Shown one piece after another: positions 50,167 through 62,500 of a stretch of 64,000 nucleotides of DNA. The position numbers and the translations under genes are program-made. This DNA comes from Styela clava (taxonomy: Eukaryota; Chordata; Ascidiacea; Stolidobranchia; Styelidae): NCBI RefSeq assembly GCF_964204865.1, contig NC_135250.1, positions 28,449,395-28,513,394 on the forward strand, in the 5' to 3' direction. How positions within the stretch are numbered: position 1 is the stretch's first letter; the number at the start of each line of letters is the position of its first letter. The notes below the pieces were generated by a model that worked only from the letters and a program-made list of their open reading frames with translations, did not search any database and was not told the DNA's origin.

Positions 50167-53100
50167 TTAACGTCGTTTAAAAACGACTTCAAATTGTGGA
50201 GGCTCATATGTTGCTATACAATTCCCGCCGATATAGAAAGATGGAAGCGGCTTTTCAGGGTCAGGACCAACTCTCAACTTCTGCAGTAATCCTATTAGGA
50301 TAATGAATATTTCCATTTTGGCCAGCTGTTGTCCTAGGCAACCTCTTTGGCCGACTGAAAACGGGATCACGCGATTTGATTTGATGAATTTTCCGTCACC
50401 GTCGAGAAATCTTCCTGGTCGAAATTCTTCTGGGTTTTCAAAATGTTCTGGGTCAAAATGAACAGCCCAAATATTTGGACAAACCTAAAGAATCATAAAT
50501 ATTTATTTAACGCTCGAACGCACAATTAACAAATAGGTCATAATTATTATACTCATTTTATGTCCAGCTATTGCTACTAGTAACTATTCATAGATTTTAT
50601 GCTCGGTGTAAATGCGAGAAAGGCATTATAAAAATCTATCACTCTATTCATTTCAAATTACCGTAGCCTACCGTAGTATTTTTCGGGATAGAATATCCAT
50701 ATAAAATTGCCTCTTCGTTCGTTTTATGGAATACACTCAGTGGCACCAATGTTCTGTGCCTCATTATTTCTTCTATAAAAGCGCAAGTGTAAGGCATTTC
50801 CTCTCGATGATTCATACTAGGTACTCCATCTTCTCCTAAAATAAGATTAAAATAAAATTGTAATTTTTGGAGACCGATATAATCAGCATTCGTTGTTCAT
50901 CCCTATCGACAGAACGTAATGAAAGGAAATATACTGTGAATATCCATATTTGCAATTTTTGTCTGAAGATTTACAAAAATACTTGGAAACATTTAGTATA
51001 AAACAACGCAAAATTTCAATAATTCAAGATATTTGAAAAAAATAAAAATTGTGCAAACACAGAAGAAAAACACTTTTAAACAATAAACATTCTTCCACGT
51101 GAATTTATTTCCAGTCATCTCCAGAACAGAAGTTCCTAATATATTTCGTTAAATTCCTGCCTTCGCCTATTCTAAACTCTTTATTCCTATCTCACGATGC
51201 ACTATGCACCATGCATGCTTTATTTAACCAATCGTTAATGGAGCTAATAATACGAATGTAACATTTCTGCTTTTGTACATTTTGCGTAAATTATAATATG
51301 TGCATGAAAAATTATTATGAAAGTAATAAAGAACTAATGATTATTACTAAAACTACACTAATTAAAAAGCAAAAACCATCATGCGAGTTAAAAATTATTC
51401 TCTGGAAAATAATTTCTCTACGGTTTTGTCTATTCATTTTTTTTAAATCCAAATTGTTTTACATTAATGCAAAAAATATTTATTCTCGCAATTATAAGTC
51501 CTCACCCAATGTTTCGATAATTTCTTCAGCAATTCTATCTTGACATTCTTGAAAATGAGCAAGCGCAAGTATTGCCCAAGATAAAGTACTGCTGGTTGTT
51601 AGTGATCCAGCATCGAAAAGATCCAGGATATATTGAATTAATTGTAGTTTCTAAAAATGATAAGTCTAAAACCGGTGTTACAATTCAATAGTTAGTAAGA
51701 TCGTCTTTGCTTTTCAGAAACAAAATGAAATCATTTTGCTAAATTTATGCTCTGTGTTTGTTGTTGTGGTAAAAAAATCGTTTTTCTATTCAATTATTGG
51801 GAAAATTGAAATTTTTAGTGCCTCATAAATTGCTATTGTCGCTTGACGGCTATTACTTTTGTTTATTTTCTGTTCTCAAAACCTAAAATTGACTCCCCTA
51901 AAAATATGATATAATGCTAAGAAACAACTAACATTAAAAGCTGGATCATCTTCTGGACTCTTTTTTATTTTAAGAAGAAATGCGTCAACGAAGTCCCGGA
52001 TGTTATGTTCATCAAAGTTTGATTCGTGTTCTTCCACAAATCCGCGTAAATATTCTGTAAAATTAAAAACATATTGAATTAGGATAGCTACCATATTTTT
52101 ATACGATGCCTACACTTTATACCTTTGTGAAAAACTCTACCACGTAAATCTTAAAAACAAAGTATGCTAATTAAAATTAAATTAACTGTTTTTACCGTAA
52201 TATGATTTTTATTTTGTAGTATCGATATATAGCTATATATACTAATTCATCTTAGCAACAAAGAATGTATGCATTAGTATATATAATTTTACTATCTCAC
52301 TACAAACGAGTATTTTGATTTCGGGATTTCTGAAGCCATGAAGTTTTGTATGTATGTATCTTGTCTGTAGCTAAAATTGTGTAATTCAACCAATTTAAAA
52401 GGTACTTTTGTGATGCTATAATACATAAATTTGAAATACTTATTATGAAGGCATAACAAATTACTCTTAACAAAGTTTTGTATGTATGTATCTTGTCTGT
52501 AGGTAAAATTGTGTAATTCAACCAATTTAAAAAATACTTTTGTGATGCTATAATACATAAATTTGAAATATCTGTTATGACGGCATAGCAAATTACTCTT
52601 GACGTCATTGTTACAGAAGGGCCTTAATTAGCAGTGTCCAGACCCTAAGGTGTCTCATATAGTCAGGCCTTGATTCGGTTGCCACCGATCTAAGTATATT
52701 CTCCATTATTGTATTAACGCACTTCTTTTGCCGAATTTAGGCGGCGGGCGGACTTTTGACCCAAGTTCTTTTGGGTGGTAATAGGCCGATGAACCAGTTT
52801 CATGATTTTTTTTGCGCTTTTGTTTAAAGCGTCACCCTAATATCTCGGATAAACATTCCTGTTGAAATCTTATGAGTTTGGTGTATATTCTTAGTACTTT
52901 GTCCAATAAAAGTCACGAAAAACTTTGTAAATTATTCTACTCAAAATAGATTATATTACACTCAAATACTAAGAGTTTAACTCAGCCTCAAATAGAAAAC
53001 AACAATACTGAAATATTTACATTTCACATTTATCATTAGTAATCCAAGAGTTTTTATTTCTTTGACGTTTCATCTGACCAATGTCAGTCTTTCGTAGTTA

Positions 53101-56100
53101 GTTCCGCAAAAACTCAATCGAGAGCACGTTTTATAATTTAAAGAAAATTGATATTGCGTAACGTGTCTAGTGACATAGACCTTAGATAAAGTACAACAAA
53201 CTGACATGTTGGATGTTAGCAGTGTTATTCGGTTGCAGTGCATTGAAATGCAATTCACAAAATTGCTGGATTTTATGTCGTCTTCATTATATTAATCACT
53301 GTATGGCTTAAAATAATAATAGCGAGAGTAACACTATCAAAGCATTTATTAGGGATTGAACAAATAAAGTTGTGTCACTTATATAGGGGCAGAGGAATAA
53401 ACTGGAGAGGGGGGTGGATTCAACAAAAATGCCGGGAGTACTGTTTTAACTCATATGTGATTTTTTGAAAAATGGGAAAAAAGGAAAATTTATATAGCAC
53501 CACGAAATCTCTCTGTATCGTCGGAGGTGATTTTCACAACATTTCTGAACGGAGGAAAAAATCTCAATATTGGTTCCAATGTTAATACCGCCAACAAATG
53601 AGCATGATTTGAATCTTCGTTACTGAAAAATTGAAAAAAACCAAGTCAAAAAAATTTGCTAATAAAAATTTGTACCATTTGTGTTTCACTATCAAGTTTG
53701 GGACTTTCCGAAGAAATCTTTTATTAGATGAAAAAATAAGGATGTCTTCAATTTTGGCAAAGAGCTTTATCCGCTATGATTGGTCGATTTAACATTTGAG
53801 GCATATAACAAAATGTTCGAAATGTATATATAATACACGTAAGAACAATTTTTTCTGGAGCTCCATGTGAATGAAAACATCTTAATATTTGTAAAGTTTC
53901 TTATCAACAGATTAGTAATTTTTTGAATTTACAAATAAAAATCGAAATCTGAAACAAACTGTAGTTCATTTTAGTTCATTGTTTATATTGAAGTTGAATA
54001 AATCATTTCTTGCCCATGATTTTTATAATTATACTTTGTACCATCTATACTCTGATTTTGCTATATAATCAATAGGTAGGAAATTTATTTGTCATGATTC
54101 AATAATAATAAAACACACGTGACAAATAAAACCAAAATTCAAGAATGTTGTCAAAACTCAAAATGATTTTTAATACAAAAGACGTAACAGTAAAACACGG
54201 CTAATTCGGCTAAATTTGTGTCATCGATACATGCAGAATCAAATGTAAGACCTCTTTATTAATACACAAAAAGCACAAAACTATCACTAAGATAAACACA
54301 ATGTAATTGATTTTGACTAGAATATATTGATTTTGAAACTACAAAAACTTACAATTTCTGAATAATTTCGATCATATGAAGCAATTTTTTATCGTCGTAT
54401 TCAAATCTCGAGCCCAGCACTAATCGAGATATAATATTTAACGTTGTAAAAGTAAGTTTCATCTGAAAATATATTCAGTTTAATTATAGGATTATACAAG
54501 TAGGATTGTATTAAAATCAGTTCAAGCCTGCATTGGACATATCTATTTTCTGATTTTGTTAAAGCCTAAAGAATCTTGTAATGAAGACTGTATGAAGAAT
54601 TTGGCAATTATGGAATGCCGGAATATTTCATGTGAAAACCAATTTATAAAAATCTTACATTTGAATATATGTGCCCACAGCCAAACAATTTCCATGCAAA
54701 AAAAAGATGGTAAACACTCATATGAAAGCAGATCGTAAACATAAAGTTTGATATAAAGCTCAAATAAATCGCTTAAAAAAAATATTTAATAACACAAAGT
54801 TGATAGTTACATGAATCATAGAATTTATATCTATTGTATTCTGTCTGAGAATTAAAACACGTTATATTTTTACACATCTGTGAATTTAAGCAATGATACA
54901 CCCACACGTGCAAACTTTTTAATTAACAAAAACGTATTAGTAGTACAGAAATTAACACAATGAGAAAGAATTGTATGGGTTTATTGAGAATAGACGGAAA
55001 TATACCAGATTGGCCTGAAAAAGAATAATATTACTTGTATACTATAATCCTTTGCCATTGTTAAATTTTCAATCAAGAAATAAGTTTCTTCAACAACATT
55101 TTCTTCCATTCCTTCCTTGCCTGCGCCAAATCTAATGACAATGGTTAGAATTATTTTTTGGAAGCAATGGAAGCGTGGTGTACAATGCACGTTGGTTTTA
55201 ATTGTAAAATCTGTTCGGTGGTTGGTGCATCGCCTCTCTACGTATACGTACAGCAAAAAATTTCAATTCTTCAACTGTATTCTATTCTAATTTTAATTGA
55301 TTTCAATTTTATGTCATGTATATTTTCTTCACTTGATGTTTGTATAAAAATCCATATGCCCTCGCTATTCAAAAGCCGATCAAATAGCAATTGCAAACAT
55401 ATGAATTTCCTCTATTGCAAAAGTTTGTTCTCTTCGCCAATAATATATTTACTCTGAAGTTAAACACGTTCGCATAATGTAACATTTCCCAAACGGGGAA
55501 GATTTTGTTCCTTTTTCTGTTTTTGCATTGTATTCGCTATAGCACTACTCATATTCCCAAGTTTTTTGTTGTAACTGTAATATTCATGAACATGAACATA
55601 TTTAAACTGTAAAATAATGGCAATGCGACTTGTGCAAAACACTAGCAAAGGATCCATTGAATATTGAACAAATAAAGAAGTTTTATTGCATTTTGAGAGA
55701 GGAATGGAGAGTTGCTAATTAGGCAAAGGGAAAAATTTAACAAAAACGCTGAGAACCACTGGCATAGTGTTCTTACCCTCGTAATGTCCTCAAGCCAAAC
55801 TTATGTGAAGCTTTCCAAGTAAGTCCGTAGTCTATCGTAATAATTCCATGATTGTTTTTAATCAGTTCGAATACAAAATTTCCAGGTCGTCCAGAAAACT
55901 TTTCTCCTTGTTTCACCAGTGCCTTTGCAGACAAATAGACAAAGGTGATTATATGATTTCAATGATAGTGGAAAACAATTCTATAGAAACCAAAAAAGTT
56001 TTGAAGTATATTGTTGATAACAACAACAACTTCTGGTGACTCTGTGAATGTTATGACGTATTTGAATACAATTTTATTGAGCAGCACTATAATACAACGG

Positions 56101-56372
56101 GGTTGTCTCACCTCAATAATGGCGTCGTAATCGTTTAAAATGACCCAATATTCACGTCCAATTTGCACAGACATTACCGATCCATATTTTTCTTTCAATT
56201 GCAGCAAGGATTCCGCAGCGTTGGTTTTCAATAATGGAATATATCCTACTAAAGGCAGACCGCGAGGACCTGGAGGGAAGTTTTTAGGTTTCTTCCACAA
56301 GTAATAGCATAATAAAAATGTGAAAATTCCAATGATATAAATTACATATTCCAGATTTTGAACCCACAACAT
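50167..56372 (-). CDS. CYP2-clan cytochrome P450, family 2, complete nine-exon gene
   Basis: Exons (minus) are 56112-56372, 55777-55922, 55035-55131, 54353-54462, 53501-53622, 51933-52054, 51506-51650, 50672-50835 and 50167-50484. All are in frame with GT-AG joints, giving 494 residues. The anchor is MLWVQNLEYVIYIIGIFTF, then KKPKN and hinge FPPGPRGLP. The C-helix region is LTWKASHKF, the I helix FDAGSLTTSSTLSW (AGxxT), the K-helix ExxR in EEIMRHRT, FRPGRF replaces PERF, and the heme loop is FSVGQRGCLG. It is predicted to be an ER-bound monooxygenase with unknown substrate. Donors of exon 5 (GTGCTA) and exon 6 (GTTAGT) are weak but GT. The dead inverted copy is at 25273-30450. A further damaged set of exons 7-9 is at 7227-8366. 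Upstream lies a recent 53-bp duplication. Confidence 0.92.
52341..52606. repeat. Two-copy tandem repeat of 132 bp in intron 5 of the family-2 gene
   Basis: GTTTTGTATGTATGTATC begins at 52343 and again at 52475. The following AATTCAACCAATTTAAAA and TGATGCTATAATACATAAAT recur with few differences. It lies in the intron between exons 6 and 5. Overlapping open frames here are artefacts of the repeat. Confidence 0.85.
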
Positions 56373-57417
56373 CGAAAGGTCCTCTGCCTTTTAGGAACAA
56401 TTTTAGAATCGAATATCTATCACCTGTAAAGAAAATAAGCAATGATTTTGTTATTTTTGTAATTGACAAAAGTAAGGAGCTAAGAAATGTATATATATTA
56501 ATACAAAATAGAGTGATTTGCAGATTTCTAAATCAAATGATTGGTTTTTAACGATCTGTAGGCTACTTATCAACTGAAAGAACGTTAGGCGATGGACATC
56601 TGGGCATTTGAAAGGCTACTTATCAACTGAAAGAACGTTAGGCGATGGACATCTGGGCATTTGAACTAGCAGCAATGTATATAGTCTGCGATAATCCTCC
56701 CCGAGAAATGAAACTATACGATTAGCTTGTTAGTGGAGCTAATGAACCTATATTTCACAGGAGATAAGAGGAAAAATAAAATATAACCTCTACTATTCAT
56801 CTATATAATCCACCACAATTTTCACCCAAAAAATAAAAAAAACATTTAATCATTATTGTTTTATAATTCTATCAAATCTCTGCACAGGTTATTTTTTTTG
56901 CATTACTACGGCAGCATTAAACTTTTCTCTGATTAGATCGGAAACATCAAAGCCAAAAAAATCTTTTCTGAATACTCTTTAATAGTCGAACATGGATTTT
57001 GTTAATCTATAAAGCTTACAATATCTCTGACTTTCAACCGCTCAACAAAGCGACGAGAGATCAAATTTGATATGACAGAGTATTCTATTGATCAGTGCTG
57101 AATGTTGCCAAACACGAGACGCGCTATTGTTTGAATGAGAGCCATCTGTTAGTTGCACTATGGATGGCCCGTATTAATTTATTTTATAGTGTTCAGAACG
57201 CCGGTTTCCCATCTCTTCACCAGGGGTTTAATTACCTGGGTATGCAATGCCTCGCAGCACATATTCCGGTATTGCCGAAATATAGTAGCTATTTATACCA
57301 TCAAATAATATTGTAGATGTCTACCTAAGCGTGACCATATATTCAGAGAAAGAGTCTTATAAATCATTCTCTCTCCATATACATATAAATAAGGGAAATT
57401 CACCTTTTATTTAACAG
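56373..57417. other. Upstream region of the family-2 gene
   Basis: It contains the 53-bp direct duplication at 56560-56665. A 73-codon plus-strand open frame at about 57095-57316 resembles nothing I know. No TATA-like element could be assigned with confidence. Confidence 0.4.
56560..56665. repeat. Perfect 53-bp direct duplication
   Basis: The units 56560-56612 and 56613-56665 both run from AGGCTACTTATCAACTGAAA to CATCTGGGCATTTGAA, head to tail without mismatches. Located about 190 bp upstream of the family-2 gene start codon, so it could lie in its promoter or 5' region. The lack of divergence argues for a recent event. Confidence 0.9.
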
Positions 57418-58321
57418 GTGAATATGGAATACCGTCAATGAAACATCGAGATGAAAGGCCTTACACTTGTTCCTTAATACAAGAACTAATGAGACATAGC
57501 ACTCTACTCCCGCTAAATTGATTTTCATCAAACAAACGAGGAAGCGACACTGAATGAATACAATACCACGGTAAGTGTTACAGAATTTTTGCGAAGTTTG
57601 CTCAAAACATCAATACAAACTCTTGAAGTTAAAGTGAAACATGTAATAAATTGGGTAAGCAATGTAAAACTGGAAAGAGTCCATCTTTACAAACTATAGT
57701 AGGTCCTGCTATGGCAGTGGCCGATTGTACAAGACGAATGTGGGAATAAACGTCGTTTAAAAACAATTGACGCGCTAGCAGTTATATATATGCAGATTTA
57801 TCCCTTCTGTATGACTATATATATGTCAGTTGCTAAATTGAGAATAGTAAATCAAAAGCTTTATGTTGAAATGTAATTCAATATTTTAAACCCATGTCGA
57901 TTTTAACCAGGAAATTATTAATTTCATGTAACAAGTTTAAACCTCGTTCTAGTCGTTAGTTGCTTTCCGCTCATACGGGAAGAAATACGAGCATATATAT
58001 GAATAGTCATGTTTGTTTGTATTCAGTGTTATGCAGTATGTGCATTTTATTTACTTTAGGTCTGCTCATTTCGATCCAAATATTTTTGAAAATCCGAGAG
58101 AATTTCGACCTCAGAGGTTTCTCGACAGTGATGGAAAATTCATAAAATCAAATCACGTGATCTCGTTGGACCTGCATTGGACCTCGACACTGCCTGGGGG
58201 AACAGATGGACATAAACTAACAGTTATAAATGACCCTGACAAACCTCCTTTCGACGTTGGTGGATTTAACATATTAACTTACGGGGCTCCTGACTTTGGT
58301 ACCCTTTTTGAAAAACATTAA
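57418..58321 (+). pseudogene. Family-3-like P450 pseudogene (exons 8 and 9)
   Basis: Exon 8 at 57418-57570 reads GEYGIPSMKHRDERPYTC and LIQELMRHSTLLPLN, keeping ExxR. It then hits TGA and loses about 11 bp relative to the 164-bp norm. Exon 9 at 58060-58321 begins late (the first dozen codons are missing) with AHFDPNIFENPREF, RPQRFLDSDGKFIKSNHVI. At the heme loop a small duplication and frame change give SLDLHWTSTLPGG instead of FSVGPRHCLG, so the Cys is lost. Part of the L helix is deleted. The tail TYGAPDFGTLFEKH is open to TAA. It lies on the plus strand between two minus-strand genes. It is a direct duplicate of the exon 9 relic at 46545-46821, with a different heme-loop lesion. Confidence 0.82.
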
Positions 58322-58460
58322 TTACTGGCATAATATTTTTATAATTTTTTTCTTCATAATTGGAAACATTTTTCAAAATTATAGAAAATAAAACATGTTT
58401 GTACTTGAGCTTATCTAAAGACTTGATACTTCCGTTGAGGTCAAAACCCAGCCGGAGTGA
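57590..58460 (+). repeat. Direct segmental duplicate (partner 46080-46980)
   Basis: Aligns co-linearly with 46080-46980 through intron 8, exon 9 and the 3' flank. This copy still has exon 8 just upstream, whereas the partner loses homology there. Confidence 0.75.
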
Positions 58461-59535
58461 GTTGGGATCAAACTATACCGAACGATATGTCGGAAGCTAC
58501 TATTATTTGGAAGAACTATAATCTTTCCGGTCCGGCAGCACGTAACTTGATTTGCGATGCTTCAACCGATTTAACCGCTAGGCCAAAGCGCCGCATAAAA
58601 ATAGGAAAATCCGAAAAATTGGATAAATTTGGATCTGAATGAGCGTCGCATTAAACAGATTCATACCAATACCATTCTTTAGTCTTTTGTCTTATAAGCA
58701 TCAAGCAAAAAATTAAAAAATACTTTATTTATACATTATATTACATTCTATTACTGGAGAGTTTACCCAACTTAAAATAGAAAAATATTTTAACGAAACT
58801 TTTAACACACGTTTATTGTTAGTGTAATATGTTAAATTGCGTAATACGTCTAGTGGCATCGACCTTGGATAGGTGACAACAAACTGACCTTAAAATCTTT
58901 GCAGTGTTAATCGATTCCAGTCCCTGGAAATGCCATTCATAAGATTGATAATTTTTAAACTTTCATTTCCGCATTTTTTCATGACATGAGTGGCCTGCAA
59001 ACATTAAAATACGCCTCAACATATTTTATTTTTCAATTTTATTACAATTATTTCTTTTACTTTATATTAATTACTATTAGGGTTAATAATGAGTGTCCCG
59101 GCACAATAATTATTTTTTGCGCCTCTCATCAATATGAAATACGGAATTTAATCCATTTTTCCTTCTGTTTCTAAAAGTGTATACTGCTACATAAATTATA
59201 TAACGGAAGCACTTCACGTCAAATTTAAACTCCCATCTTTACATCAGTTTGAGTAATAATTAGAGCAGTCTGTTGAATCAAAAATTTCATTTCAGTTTCT
59301 TCAAAAAACAGCTGTATGTTGATATATGAACCGCCCACTGATATTTTGATCAGTTTAGAACAAAATTTACATTGAGATGGTCGTCACTAGTTTCAAAATT
59401 AAAAAAGGGGTTGACACATGTACATATACAGGAGAATACATCAAAACGATTAATTTATAGATGAAAGAGTCAAATTTATCAAGTCATACTTATGAGGATA
59501 CCTACGGGTTATTTTATGACCAAAAATAAAGTTGT
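58322..59535. other. Intergenic: shared flanks and dispersed repeat
   Basis: 58322-58460 is the 3' flank shared with 46822-46980. 58540-58770 is the SINE-like repeat. About 58800-58960 matches, in reverse, the intron 5 sequences at 28205-28330, and co-oriented intron sequence at 53090-53260. About 59220-59480 is the conserved 3' flank of family-3 exon 9. Confidence 0.5.
58540..58770 (-). repeat. Dispersed repeat with a tRNA-like A box (SINE-like), copy 2
   Basis: On the minus strand it contains TTTGGCCTAGCGGTTAAATC, a good match to the pol III A-box consensus. It matches 28495-28745. No B box at normal spacing, no poly-A tail and no target duplication were found. Confidence 0.45.
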
Positions 59536-62500
59536 TTATCTTTTTTCAAAAAGAACCTCAAAGTTAGGTGGCTCATAAATCAACATACTGCTCCCACCAT
59601 CACAAAAAGATGGTAGGGGATTGTCAGGATCCGGCACAATTCTCAACTTCTGTACAATTCCTGCTATCAACAAGAAAATTTGCATTCTTGCTAGCTGTTC
59701 TCCAATACAGCGACGAGGGCCGACAGAAAAGGGGATCACGTAATTTGATTGGATGAACTTTCCGTCACGGTCGAGGAATCTCTCAGGTCGAAACTCTTCC
59801 GGGTTTTCGAAATGCTGTGAGTCGTGATGAACTGCCCATAAGTTCGGGCAAATCTGAAATAAGGTATATTTAATTATGGCACAGTTGACGCGTAATCTGA
59901 GGCTATAATTCAGTCTGAATAGCGTTTTTCACTTCAGTGGTTCATGTAAAGTATCACAGTATGTCTCAGTGACTTCGCTTAACAGTGTATAAACGAATTA
60001 TCATAAAAAGAGAAAAAAGTAAACTAGTGGTTACAATTTGGAGGATTCAGTTAATGTCTGAGAAAAAAGTAAAAAATTCAATTGATTTAACCGATCTCCA
60101 GAAATTAAGTCTACAATAGTATTGAAACATTGTCAAATACTTTTATCACATAGCTAAATTGAGAAAAATCAATTGACGTTTTGATAATTTACGTTTTTTA
60201 ACAAATATCAAATGGCGCAAGACTTGATGCAGTTCAGTTAAATACCATCATGAAAACAACTACGTGACAGCGAATTGACGGATTCAATCATTAGCAAGTC
60301 TCTTACGACACCAAGAACAGAGGTGTTAATTTAAACTTACAGTTGTATCCTTTGGGATAGTATATCCATGTAAAATTGCATCTTCGTTCGTTTTATGGAA
60401 TACACCTAAAGGTACCAGAGTTCTATGTCTCATCAGTTCTTGTATGAAAGCACAAGTAAACGGCAACTCATCTCGATGTTTCATTAATGAAATTCCGTTT
60501 TCGCCTGTTTAAATAATCGAAAACTAATAACTATATTATGTAACTACCTCGATATGAATGAACATCAACCACTAGCATTAGTTTGTGCTATAAATAGAGA
60601 CCAATAGTTCGTTAAATTTTCTACTCGACCAAGTTGATACCAGATATTCTAAGCTATGATCAAAATTCTTAAAAAGGGCTACATTAAGACGAAGTACATT
60701 AGGGGAGCCTCTTCATTCATTATCAAGTAATAAAAATTAGTTAGGAAGAATTTTCAAATAAATTGGACTATTTAGTTATCGAACACGTACAAAGCTACGG
60801 TTCGTTGTTTGAGATTGCTGCTGCTGTTCTGTAGTTATTTATCTTCTCCAGTGTTAGTAATAAGTGATGAAAAAGTCTCCAAAAATGATTTCATGACAAG
60901 TTTTTTTTTGAAACAAGTATTTATTCAGTCATTATCGAAAAAGCCAAATACAGCCAAAATACCTTCAAACAGAAATCAGAAAAAACTTTTTAATTTAATT
61001 TATTAATTGTATATATTACACTTATTCTTCATCTAAACATTGTCGATGGCATGCCTATTATTCTAGGATGAAGTATCAAAGGCGAAAAATACCTATTCTT
61101 GGTGATTTAATTATACAAATTTGTTTTATAACGTTCAGTCTAAAAAAGGTTCTGAACTTCTTTGAAGAAATATTTAGGATGAATAAAGAAAAACTTTTGA
61201 ATTGCTCGGAACGGCTTTATATATATATATATATATATAAATAAGTTACATTATATCAAATAACTGTATAAAAGTGTGATTGCTTCACATACGAATTATC
61301 TCCCTGACCTAGTGTTTTTGAAATCTCCCCTGCTATTTTTTCTTGGAATTCTGCATAGTGAGCTAAACATAGCAAAGCCCAACTCATAGTGCTGCTAGAA
61401 GTAGATGATCCAGCTTCAAAAAGATCTCGTATGAAATGGACGAGCTGCAATTTCTAATCGTGATGGCTCTATTTTATACGATTAACCCTCACGATTACAA
61501 ATTTAGCATATGTGAAGGAAAACCCTCAATGAAAAGTTGTATCTAGTTGGACTAAATATGTCTAACAACCATCGACAAATGCTGGTGAGATTCGATGTCT
61601 CGATTCAACTTGAGTGAGATTTGACCTCCCATTTATGAAAGACTCGATGTGACTTCTATCAGGGAAGGACTTGGTTATAGTCTTACCTTGAGACTCGAAT
61701 AGACAGATGCACGATTAGTTGTGCGACCCTAAGTTCGGGACTTCTACCCACAACCGACGTTGACAATAAATCGACCGTCTCACCTCAAATTTAGCAAATT
61801 ACGTTTTTCAGTTTGTTTTCAGTCAGACGATGACGATGACATCGGAGTGTGATGCTGAATTTATAGTTAATCCCGAACGGGACATTACCGATGGAATAAC
61901 ATGTATTAATACAGTCTTTCTAACAATGCTAAAAATCGGTTATTTTGCATATTGTTACCGTGGGAGGTGGAAACTGCTTAGACGGTTTGATAAAATCTCA
62001 AACCACGGCCACATAGCACACGATTTGTCAATATGATTGTTAGTTATACTACAATCTTACGTTAAAATTAGAATTTTTATTATTGGCATTCTTTATTTCT
62101 TTAAGAAATGCATCAGTAAAGTCTCGCAGGTGATGTTCGACAAAAGTAGATTCGTGTTCCTCGATGATATCTTGCAGATATCCTGCAGAAAAATTAAACA
62201 GTGCGTCGTAACTCAATCATATTTTGTCATTTAATCATATTTTAAGGTTATGTCAAAATTGCCGACCATACTGTGTAGCGGAGTGGTGACGCTCGGCTAT
62301 TAGGATTTTGATACTACATTTCTACGTCAGTAAAACATGTTTCCATATTAGCAAAGTCTTCTAGCTGTTTGCACACAACGTCAATAAAAGTACTAGCACG
62401 TCGTATCCCTTATCAAATCTAACAACTGCATGTCATTTTATTAATTTGAAAAATTTTATTTCGAGACTAAAAACACAGCTCGCTTTAACTTGTAGTCAAT

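Noticed and set aside
52292-52608. Two overlapping minus-strand open frames of about 100 codons with internal sequence repetition
   Set aside because: They are the 132-bp intronic tandem repeat read in two frames; there is no splice or family support.
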